Source: Anaerolineae bacterium
GTDB taxonomy: Bacteria; Chloroflexota; Anaerolineae; Promineifilales; Promineifilaceae
DNA length: 42,034 bases
Assembly (NCBI GenBank): GCA_030425205.1
Contig: JAUIAP010000051.1
Coordinates: 1 to 42,034, forward strand
Reading direction: 5' to 3'
Numbering within the stretch: position 1 is the first letter of the stretch; the number at the start of each line of letters is the position of its first letter. Positions 34,968-42,034 of the stretch are shown piece by piece. The notes below the pieces were generated by a model that was not told the DNA's origin, did no database searches, and saw nothing but the letters and a program-made list of their open reading frames with translations. The translations under genes were made by a program, and so were the position numbers.

Positions 34968-35300
34968 TCAGAAAAACTGCATGGCGGCAGCGACACGCTC
35001 AAGGGTTGCCGATGTTAGTTGACGGGTGAGGCCAACATAGGATTTGTGCAACTGATGGTTGTGACGACGGTAGGCGTACCAAAAGTGTTGGTGTCGGCGA
35101 GCCTCTTTGCGAAGGGAAATGGGAGCAAAGATGGGGCCATAACCGCGTGCGATGCGCTGGCGTTGCGGACTGAGATAGCGAATGGAAGTCGCCGTTGCCA
35201 GCCATGCAAACCATGCAGGTGAATCGAGATAGCAGTGCGGCGCAGTATGGTCGGGCAGCCAGAGTTGGCGTTGGGAGACGTAAGGTGTTGCGCGTGCCAT
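34968..35300 (-). CDS. Small passenger ORF of the IS21 element
   Basis: A 110-residue protein downstream of istB, whose stop lies 5 bp before its ATG. The pattern SPAWFAWLATATSIRYLSP...FWYAYRRHNHQLHKSYVGLTRQLTSATLERVAAAM recalls a short basic domain that I associate with Chloroflexota recombinases and LuxR-type regulators: SPAWFAWL, then a WYAYR strand, then LHKxYLG and a C-terminal helix. IS21 elements normally have only istA and istB, so this is an accessory gene, perhaps binding DNA during transposition (inference). Function unknown. Confidence 0.6.
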   Translation of the reverse strand: MARATPYVSQRQLWLPDHTAPHCYLDSPAWFAWLATATSIRYLSPQRQRIARGYGPIFAPISLRKEARRHQHFWYAYRRHNHQLHKSYVGLTRQLTSATLERVAAAMQFF

Positions 35301-35305
35301 GAAAG

Positions 35306-36076
35306 TTACCCAACGCGGTCAGCGTGCTGTTGTTGCAGTCGCTGCCGAAAACGGAATGAATCGCCAACAAAATCGAGAATATGCGCCTTGTGTGTGAGCC
35401 GGTCGAGCAGGGCGACGGTCAGCCGCTCGTCGCCAAAAACCTGTGTCCAATCTGAAAAGGCCAGATTGGTCGTGATGATGATGGCAACGCGTTCATAGAG
35501 TGCCGAACAAAGTTGGAACATCAATTGTGCACCAGCAGTGGTGAAGGGGATGAAGCCTAACTCATCAAGGACAACGAGCTGGTAGCGTAGTAGTTTGTTG
35601 ATGAAGGCGGTCAGCCGCTGCTCCTGTTGGGCATTGAGTAACTCGCTGACGAGGGCGGCGGCATTATAAAAGCGCACACGCCGCATCTGCTGGGTCGCAA
35701 CGACCGCCAATGCCGAAGCGATATGGGTTTTGCCTAAGCCTGGATTTCCCAACAGGATGACCGACTCTTGTTTGTCGATGTAATCACCTTGCGCCAGTTG
35801 CAACACTTTTTGTTCATTGAGGCGTGGAATGGCACTGAAGTCGAAGCCGTTGAGTTCCTTAATGACGGGAATCTTAGCCTCTTTGAGATAACGCTGACGA
35901 CGGCGCGTGTCGCGTGTTTGCACCTCCTGGTCAGTTAAGGCGAGCAGATAGCGTGTGTAGCTCTGTTGGGTTTGCGCCGCATCGGAGGCGAAGGCGGCAT
36001 GGTTTTCAACGAAGGTGGTCAAGCGCAGTTGTCTGAGCAGATTTTCTAGCAGTTGTTGGTCAACGCTGTGGCTCAT
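35306..36076 (-). CDS. istB: IS21 helper ATPase IstB
   Basis: A 256-residue DnaC-like AAA+ ATPase that assists the transposase in target choice. GNPGLGKT (110-117) is Walker A and LVVLDELG (167-174) is Walker B; the N-terminal helical domain is complete. It overlaps istA by 4 bp. Length and motifs are normal for IstB. Confidence 0.93.
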   Translation of the reverse strand: MSHSVDQQLLENLLRQLRLTTFVENHAAFASDAAQTQQSYTRYLLALTDQEVQTRDTRRRQRYLKEAKIPVIKELNGFDFSAIPRLNEQKVLQLAQGDYIDKQESVILLGNPGLGKTHIASALAVVATQQMRRVRFYNAAALVSELLNAQQEQRLTAFINKLLRYQLVVLDELGFIPFTTAGAQLMFQLCSALYERVAIIITTNLAFSDWTQVFGDERLTVALLDRLTHKAHILDFVGDSFRFRQRLQQQHADRVG

Positions 36077-37596
36077 GCGACACCTCCTGTCAGTTGGTTA
36101 TATTGGGCAGCATCGACTTTCTGTTGCCCGACTTGCTGGAGGCGGGGATGGTCATGTAAGTCGAGCGTGACATGGTTAGGGTCGGGCAGCGTCAATTGAG
36201 TCAGCCATAAGCGGACGCCGTCGGCGTGGGCACAGTTGTGTGCCAATGCCCATTCGATGGCTTCACTGATGGCTTGGGTGCTGTGGTCGCGGTGCAAATA
36301 CAGCACGTGCATGAATTCGCGCATCCCGCGTCCATCCGGCCATTTATCACGCAGATGGGTCAGCAGTTGTTCGTAGATGGGCGGCCACCCTGCTCGCCAT
36401 TGTCGCAACGGCTTGGCGTGTTCAAATGCACCGGGTCGCTGCACCAGTAATGGGAGGTAGTGTAGCGGGTCGATGATTTCCTGCTCGTTGTCATAACTGC
36501 GGGGATGGACGGCGATGGGGTCTGCCTCATCAGGACGATAGATTTTGACCATCAGTGGCGACAATTTTGCCACCACCTGCGGCAATGCCTTGTCGCACGG
36601 TACGCTGTAGCGGTTGGTTTCTAGCAGCACTTGGCTGTACTTGTTGACCGTCACTTCGACACGCCGACAGCTTTCAAATGGGTGCGTGGGGAGCGGGCGT
36701 AACTTAGTCACTTCCTCCTGCCACATCTCCCCGATGGGGCGTGGTTGTCCCGTCACGCGGCGACTATCTTCTTTGAGACAGCTTGCCAGCAGTTGGGCGT
36801 TGAGTTCTTCGAAACTGTCCACCACGGGCAGCGGCACCATGAAGTTGCGGCGGCCGTACCCGACCCACCCTTCAACAAGCCCTTTTTCATTGCCTGCACC
36901 TGGTGTGCAGTAATGGCTGTCAAACAGATAATGTCCGCGAAAGTGCAAAAATGCCTTTTGTTCAATGCGCTGTTTGCCTTTCAGCACCTCGTAGACGGCT
37001 GTTTTGAGATTGTCATAGCTGATCCGCTGCGGCACGCCGCCAAAGAAGTCGAACGCCCCCTGATGTCCAACGAAAAACGCCTCTTGTTTTTGGCTTGGAA
37101 ATGCCATCATGAATGTCCGCCGACTGTAGCACAGCGTCATGTAAAACACCTGTACCGTGCGCTGTTTGCCTTGATAGATGACATCTGCTTCTCCCCAATC
37201 TACTTGGGCATCTTGTCCTGGCTCAAATTCCAGCGGCAGATACAGTTTTGGCTTTTTCGTCAATTTTCGCACCTGTCCGACATAGTGCCGCACCGTGGAC
37301 TCTGCTCCTGTGTATCCCTCTTCGGTGATCTGTTCGCAGATCCGCTTTGCCGTCCAGCGTTGTTTGCGCGGCAGTCGCTTGTTTTCTCCTAACAGTTCCT
37401 TGATGCGTTCTTTGTACGCCCCCAACTTACGTGCCTTATACGGCTGGTTGCGCTCGTAGGTTGGCGGACTCTCACTGTCGATCTGCCGCACTACCGTGCG
37501 GTATGTTCGCCCTGTTTCCGCCATGATTGTGCTGATTGTTTTTCCTTCGATGTGATACGCTCGTCGTATCTGTTCCCATTCTTGCATTGTCACCAT
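36073..37596 (-). CDS. istA: IS21 transposase IstA
   Basis: A 507-residue DDE transposase. An N-terminal HTH (KTISTIMAETGRTYRTVVRQ) is followed by the RNase H-fold core with D133 (AQVDWGEAD), D195 (RISYDNLKTAVYEV) and E242 (NEKGLVEGWVGYGRRNF). ATG 37596 lies 115 bp from the right end of the element. It overlaps istB by 4 bp. Complete, with no stop or shift. Confidence 0.94.
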   Translation of the reverse strand: MVTMQEWEQIRRAYHIEGKTISTIMAETGRTYRTVVRQIDSESPPTYERNQPYKARKLGAYKERIKELLGENKRLPRKQRWTAKRICEQITEEGYTGAESTVRHYVGQVRKLTKKPKLYLPLEFEPGQDAQVDWGEADVIYQGKQRTVQVFYMTLCYSRRTFMMAFPSQKQEAFFVGHQGAFDFFGGVPQRISYDNLKTAVYEVLKGKQRIEQKAFLHFRGHYLFDSHYCTPGAGNEKGLVEGWVGYGRRNFMVPLPVVDSFEELNAQLLASCLKEDSRRVTGQPRPIGEMWQEEVTKLRPLPTHPFESCRRVEVTVNKYSQVLLETNRYSVPCDKALPQVVAKLSPLMVKIYRPDEADPIAVHPRSYDNEQEIIDPLHYLPLLVQRPGAFEHAKPLRQWRAGWPPIYEQLLTHLRDKWPDGRGMREFMHVLYLHRDHSTQAISEAIEWALAHNCAHADGVRLWLTQLTLPDPNHVTLDLHDHPRLQQVGQQKVDAAQYNQLTGGVA

Positions 37597-37717
37597 CCTT
37601 GACCTCCAGTTCTTTCGGTTTCAGCCGATAGCCTACTGGATTGGTCAATTTGTGACATTTTACTCGGCCTTTTTTCATGCCTTCACTTGTCTTTTTATTT
37701 TGTCAAAAACAGGGCAG

Positions 37718-39824
37718 TACGCCAACTGACAACAACGACAGCTTTGAGTATGATAGCGAGGGACGCATGACCTCTCATACCCGTGAGATTGCTGGAGCAA
37801 CGTTCACCATGGGATGGGGCAACTTTGATGTGCTCAATCGGCCGACCACAATAACCTACCCTGGTGGCCGCACTGTCACAAAGACGTATGACCGTGAAGG
37901 TGAAAACACGTTGAAGTTCCAATTTGGGATTGCCTCATGGAACAACATGGTCGCCAATGTCAAGTACAATGAGCGCGGGCAGATAACATTGCTTGATCGC
38001 AGCATCACCAACAGAGACACGACCTACACCTACTACGGAGCAACGGGCAGTGCTGGCAACACCAACTTCCGCTTGCAACGGGCGGACACCGCTGGCGTCA
38101 ATGATTTCAGTTACCAATATGATCCTGTCGGCAACATTACCAACATCACCAATGCCGACTACATCGACAACCAGACGTTCAGCTACGATCATCTCAATCG
38201 TCTCAAAACAGCGCAGGCAACAGGTGGTGTTACCAGTGACAATTACTATCATACAGGCAGCAATGACTATGATTATGATGCGTTAGGCAACATCGTTGAG
38301 ATGGGCGGCAGCGGGACGGACTACCTCTACAATAGTTGGAGCTCCCTCTGTCCAACGGGTGAAAAGAATCATCCACACGCCCAGCCACATGCAGTCAAGA
38401 AGGTAGGAAGCGACTACTTCTGCTACGATAAGAACGGCAATATGACGCGTCGCAAGCAGGGTAGTGATCTCTATCTGCAACAGTTCGATGTTGAGAACCG
38501 CCTGACGAGTGTCACTGTCGGAAGTGACACAACCGCTTTTGAATATGATGCGAGTGGGCAGCGCACGTTGACCGAAAAACCCGATGGCACCAAAATCTAT
38601 ACGCCGTTTGCAGATTACGAGCAGGAAGAGACGAATACAATTCCAAATTGCACGGGCAAGAATTGCGAAGCGACTGCCATCACCATTCGACGCACAACGC
38701 TTTCATTAATAGGGCAAACGATTGCCGTGCATGTTTGGAAATCTGATACGGGCGGTGTGGGCAATATCCACTACCTGTTTAGTGATCATCTCGGTTCCAG
38801 CAGCGTCGTTGCCGACCACAACGGCAACTACACGAATCCTGATGATCGCGCTCAATATATGCCCTTTGGTGAAATGCGTGGCTCTACACCAACTTATCTC
38901 AACGATGTTACTGATAGAGGATTTACTGGACACAAGGAAAACTATTACATTAAGTTGCTATACGCCAATGCGAGATATTACCTACCCAGCGTAGGCCGTT
39001 TCATCAGTGCCGACACCATTGTACCAAACCCTGTCAACCCCCAATCGCTCAACAGATATTCATGGGTCAACAACCGGCCCCTCAACTTCGTTGACCCTTC
39101 GGGACATGAACCCTGTTGGTTTGTCAAAGACGATGGTGCTTGCTTTGATGGTCTCACGCCAGATGAACCGACGCAAGATGAGATATACGAGCAGATGAGT
39201 GAAATGTGGCATGAACAATATCGTATGGATCTGTCGCAAACATTTCATCACAGCTATGGTGATCCAAGCAATATGCGCGTGAGCGAAGAAGGTTTACGAT
39301 TTATCGCCCAGATGGAAGGACAAATCCCCTATCTCTACGAGGATCAAGGCGGACATTGTAGTGTTGGTATTGGTCATCTCGTTCACACTGATGGCTGCAA
39401 CGCGACAGAGACAATTTTCATCAATGGAGAGGCTGTCACGCTCACTTTCTGTGAAAATCAAAATCAATGCAACAGTTCCTTGACTGAGCAACAAATACTT
39501 TCGCTATTTCGATCTGATTTGGCTGATGTAGAAAGGCAAATTCAACAAAACATCCATACGCCTCTTTCACAACAACAGTTTGATGCTTTGGTAAGTTTTG
39601 GATTTAACATGGGTGAGCATATTCTTGATCCAAACCGACCACTTACTGTTGCTGTAAACAATGGAGACTTTGAAAGTGCGGCAGCCTACATTAGGCGAAC
39701 GGGGAACACGGCTTTTGGCTCTGACGAACCGATAGAAGCCCTCATTAAGCGACGAGAGTACGAGGCAACACTATTCCTATATGGATACTACAGAGATTGG
39801 TCAACCCCTTACAAGCGACCATAG
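37718..39824 (+). pseudogene. RHS protein 3' part: core and GH24 lysozyme toxin
   Basis: The second part of the split gene. An open frame begins at 37677, but its first residues are IS DNA and no native start exists, so it is probably silent unless the IS supplies a promoter. It continues the YD repeats, then the RHS-associated core HYLFSDHLGSSSVV...QYMPFGE...GFTGHKEN...LYANARYYLPSVGRFISADT...NRYSWVNNRPLNFVDPSGH. The variable C-terminus is a GH24 (T4-type) lysozyme: E in FIAQMEG (codon 39315), D in LYEDQGG, SVGIGH where the family has TxGxGH, then TPLSQQQFDALVSFGFNMG and LIKRREYEATLF. The joined protein would have about 2139 residues. Confidence 0.85.
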
Positions 39825-39834
39825 GAGATAATAA

Positions 39835-40446
39835 ATGACAATACTTAGATGTATAAAGGCCGTGTTGCTGATTGTTCTCATCACCGCCTGTTCTACAACT
39901 GTCGTTGATGAACCGTCATCGGTGGAGATTACATATTCTCCTGTACCAACCACACTCCAAACTCAACAGCTTGATGAGGAAAATCTTCAACCAACCGTTA
40001 CTCATCCTACATCAACACCGATAGTAACGGCTACTGCATTAGTGGAAAGTTTCGAATCGACTTCACGTACTTTGATAGTCATAGATCCATTAGTTGATGA
40101 ATCAATGTCTGCAATTGATTTGGATACGTTCACTGTAACGCATCCAGAAGATCCGACTGCGGACGTAGCATTATTTGCCAGTGTTGGAAGTATGATTTTC
40201 TATTTTCTAGAGCCGAGAAATGGCAGTCAATTTGTTGAAATAGCTGATCAAGATGAGGGTGTTGAATGTACGATGCACGAAGATCAATTCAGTCAGGTAT
40301 TTCTCGCTGAACTATCTAATAATCCAATTTGTGGAGTAACGAATAACAATACAATTGTGAAAATCGAGATTGGACATCGAGAATTTACAGCAGACAGCGA
40401 TTCGTATGCAGAAATTACGATTACTCATCAGAAAGACGATGATTGA
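39835..40446 (+). CDS. Lipoprotein, candidate immunity to the lysozyme toxin
   Basis: A 203-residue protein with a lipoprotein signal: hydrophobic VLLIVLITAC with the lipobox cysteine at 19. A Thr/Pro-rich linker (to about residue 75) and a beta-rich C-terminal domain with three Cys follow; no family recognised. Its AGGAG site (39823-39827) overlaps the RHS stop codon, so the pair was co-translated. A membrane-anchored outer-face protein is what would protect the cell against its own exported muramidase, so immunity is a reasonable inference. It lies where immunity genes of RHS toxins usually are. Confidence 0.7.
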   Translation: MTILRCIKAVLLIVLITACSTTVVDEPSSVEITYSPVPTTLQTQQLDEENLQPTVTHPTSTPIVTATALVESFESTSRTLIVIDPLVDESMSAIDLDTFTVTHPEDPTADVALFASVGSMIFYFLEPRNGSQFVEIADQDEGVECTMHEDQFSQVFLAELSNNPICGVTNNNTIVKIEIGHREFTADSDSYAEITITHQKDDD

Positions 40447-40532
40447 TCATCACCTTATCACAAAGCTGAAAAGACGAACGGGTGGAAGCCACGCCGTCCG
40501 CCTCTTCGGGGGGTGTTGGAAGTTTAGATGGG

Positions 40533-42008
40533 TTAAGTGTCGGTGTCAATGGGGGCGTTGGGCTGGTGTACAAGTTGTCGGATGCTGGATTTTAGTTGTT
40601 GGATGAGGGCTTGCTGGTCAGTATTGCCGTCATCGATGAGTTGGTTGACAAGATTTAACAAATGAGCGGTTGGACTGTTGGTGTCGTCGGTGGACGGAAC
40701 GGCTGACAAGCGTTGTTCAACGAATCGTTGCTCAACGACTCGCATGGCAGTGAAGTAGTCGTCGGCGATGGTGCGGTCGTAGAGACGGGCGTAGCCGAGC
40801 GTGGTGTCAATATGCCTGTGACCGAGCAGCCGCTGGACGGTGACGATGGGCGCACCCGCATTGAGCAGTAGCGTCGCGCAACTGTGGCGCAACTGGTGGG
40901 GTGTGACTGTCACGCCGCAACGTTTTCCGTAGGTTTTGAGCCGCTGGGCGCAGTAGGTGACGGTCAGCGGTCGATGACGGTAGATGAACAGATGGTCACT
41001 CGCCGCCACACCGCGCAACGGCAGATACGCTTGGATTGCCAACACGGTGTCGGGACTGAGATAGACGATGCGGTCTTTCAGCCCTTTGGACTGCTCGATG
41101 CGAATACGCTGGTCGGTTAGGTCGATGTCGCTGCGTAACAAGCGGCGCACCTCCCCAACGCGCAAGCCGCAGTGCAGCATGAGCAGAAACCACGCTCTAT
41201 CCATCACGCCCATGCGCTGACAGGCACGATGCTCGCGCTGACTCTCGTCGGTGATGGCGTTTTGCACTAAACGTAACCGCTCGGACGTGACATCTTTAGG
41301 CATCGGGGTCGCCTGTTTGAGCCGTTCGACCTTGAGCAGTCGTTCACAGATAGGAGTCCCGCCATCGCGCACAAAAAGCAAGAAACCGATGAGCGTGGCG
41401 AGGTCGCCGTTGAGTGATCTGGCCGAGATACCGTCCGTGAGTCGTGCATCGACGTAGGCAAACCAACGGTCGGGGGTGAGGTCGGGGAGAACAGTCAGTG
41501 GTGTGTCGGTGTGTATCCAGCGCAGCACTTTTGTCAGCCGACCGATGAGATTTGCGCCGCGCAAACACCGCACTTCTGGCAACCAGTTGCGCTGGCTGAC
41601 GCGAATGTACGTCCGCAATTGGTCGCCCAACCAGTCGGGCAAGCCGTCGAGAAAGTACGCCCGGTTGATGGGCTTTGCAGGTTTCGGGCGACCCTGAATG
41701 TTGGCGAGATACTCAACCAACTTGTGCAATCCTTTGTGATACGATTGGCGCGTCGCTGCACTGCTGTACCGTTCGTCGATGCGCTGCCGCACCTTAACAA
41801 CATCGTGAGTCAGGTCGATTTGCCAATACTCCTTGTTCAAGATGCTGATGGCGAGCCGCAAGACGACGGTGTACTGCTGTAAGGTCGCGTCGGTGTATCC
41901 ACCTGCGACCAGCCATTCACGATACCGTTTGTAGAATCCCTGATTGGCTGGCGACCAGAAGCGAACGGGGACGAATGTTGCGTTGTGGTCAATTCTTGAG
42001 GTCATCAC
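40533..42008 (-). CDS. Tyrosine recombinase/integrase
   Basis: A 491-residue XerC/D-like recombinase. Catalytic set: R283 (LHCGLRVGEVRRL), K near 308-311 (IEQSKGLKDRIVYLSP), H371 and R374 (TPHQLRHSCATLLLNAG), H397 (LLGHRHIDTTLGY) and Y406. The N-terminal 230 residues hold two helical core-binding segments, longer than in XerC/D (about 300 in total), as in integrases of mobile elements. ATG at 42008 or 42005. No att repeats or cognate element boundary were found within the window, so what it moves is unknown. No TCGGCCGA is present. Confidence 0.9.
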   Translation of the reverse strand: MMTSRIDHNATFVPVRFWSPANQGFYKRYREWLVAGGYTDATLQQYTVVLRLAISILNKEYWQIDLTHDVVKVRQRIDERYSSAATRQSYHKGLHKLVEYLANIQGRPKPAKPINRAYFLDGLPDWLGDQLRTYIRVSQRNWLPEVRCLRGANLIGRLTKVLRWIHTDTPLTVLPDLTPDRWFAYVDARLTDGISARSLNGDLATLIGFLLFVRDGGTPICERLLKVERLKQATPMPKDVTSERLRLVQNAITDESQREHRACQRMGVMDRAWFLLMLHCGLRVGEVRRLLRSDIDLTDQRIRIEQSKGLKDRIVYLSPDTVLAIQAYLPLRGVAASDHLFIYRHRPLTVTYCAQRLKTYGKRCGVTVTPHQLRHSCATLLLNAGAPIVTVQRLLGHRHIDTTLGYARLYDRTIADDYFTAMRVVEQRFVEQRLSAVPSTDDTNSPTAHLLNLVNQLIDDGNTDQQALIQQLKSSIRQLVHQPNAPIDTDT

Positions 42009-42034
42009 GCCCCTCCTAGCCAGCGGTCGGTGAG

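Larger units (their letters stand above)
34745..37711 (-). mobile_element. IS21-family insertion sequence, 2967 bp
   Basis: Both ends begin TGTTTTTG on their own strand and a 6-bp target duplication (GGGCAG) flanks them. The element carries istA, istB and a third small ORF, all read leftwards. GGCCGAGTAAAATGTCA occurs at 34775-34791 and 34819-34835 at the left and, inverted, at 37653-37669 at the right: the multiple terminal binding sites typical of IS21. It contains no TCGGCCGA, so it is foreign to the left part of the window. The clean ends and intact genes suggest a recent, possibly still active insertion. Confidence 0.92.

Noticed and set aside
37677..37717. ATG 37677 as the start of a separate downstream RHS gene
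   Set aside because: These bases are the IS21 right end and target duplication; the native frame comes from the 5' part.
40447..40532. Attachment site for the tyrosine recombinase downstream of its gene
   Set aside because: No direct repeat or tRNA end is visible near either end of the gene within the window.

Overview
The window is chromosomal DNA of a bacterium, and several features suggest Chloroflexota (Anaerolineae/Caldilineae-like). These are a secreted SpvB/RHS giant, an IS21 element with a passenger ORF of a type I associate with that phylum, palindromic REP-like elements and low-complexity intergenic linkers. The taxonomic guess is inference. Nothing here is an rRNA or a housekeeping marker.

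Layout. (1) 109-6385, minus strand: a three-gene operon of a DUF6361 protein, a PLD-family nuclease-like protein and a large SNF2-like helicase, probably a defence or DNA-processing module. (2) 6499-15658, plus strand: a free winged-helix (wHTH) gene, a Cas3 with an N-terminal HTH-WYL regulator fused to its HD-nuclease/helicase, a second free wHTH gene, then a complete type I-E Cascade operon (cas8e, cse2, cas7e, cas5e, cas6e). (3) 15704-24152: a divergent XRE repressor/ImmA-IrrE protease pair next to a strong promoter that drives a three-gene pPIWI-RE island. The island encodes a Zn-ribbon PD-(D/E)xK nuclease, a DinG-like helicase with four spaced Cys, and a PIWI-fold protein. It lies inside the CRISPR locus, between the effector and adaptation genes. 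(4) 24270-27609: cas1, cas2 and a 33-repeat type I-E CRISPR array. (5) 27742-30026: a Phd-like/PIN-like toxin-antitoxin pair, a decayed alpha-amylase remnant and an orphan protein. (6) 30432-40446: a secreted SpvB/YD-repeat protein ending in a GH24 lysozyme domain, followed by a lipoprotein. The big gene is split by an IS21-family element (34745-37711) with a clean 6-bp target duplication, and its removal restores one frame. (7) 40533-42008: a tyrosine recombinase.

How the genes may work together. Region 1 to 5 reads as one defence island. The WYL-Cas3 fusion puts a ligand-sensing transcription-factor module on the interference nuclease itself. The pPIWI-RE trio adds a second, probably nucleic-acid-guided or nucleic-acid-sensing nuclease system under its own switchable promoter. 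Cas1-Cas2 lie directly downstream of it.

The palindrome TCGGCCGA occurs 37 times, 36 of them left of 29.7 kb and almost always inside genes. It is nearly absent from the RHS/IS21/integrase part. This is a HIP1-like genome signature and suggests that the right quarter has a different history. Gene calls rest on motifs and recalled family resemblance; no database search was run.
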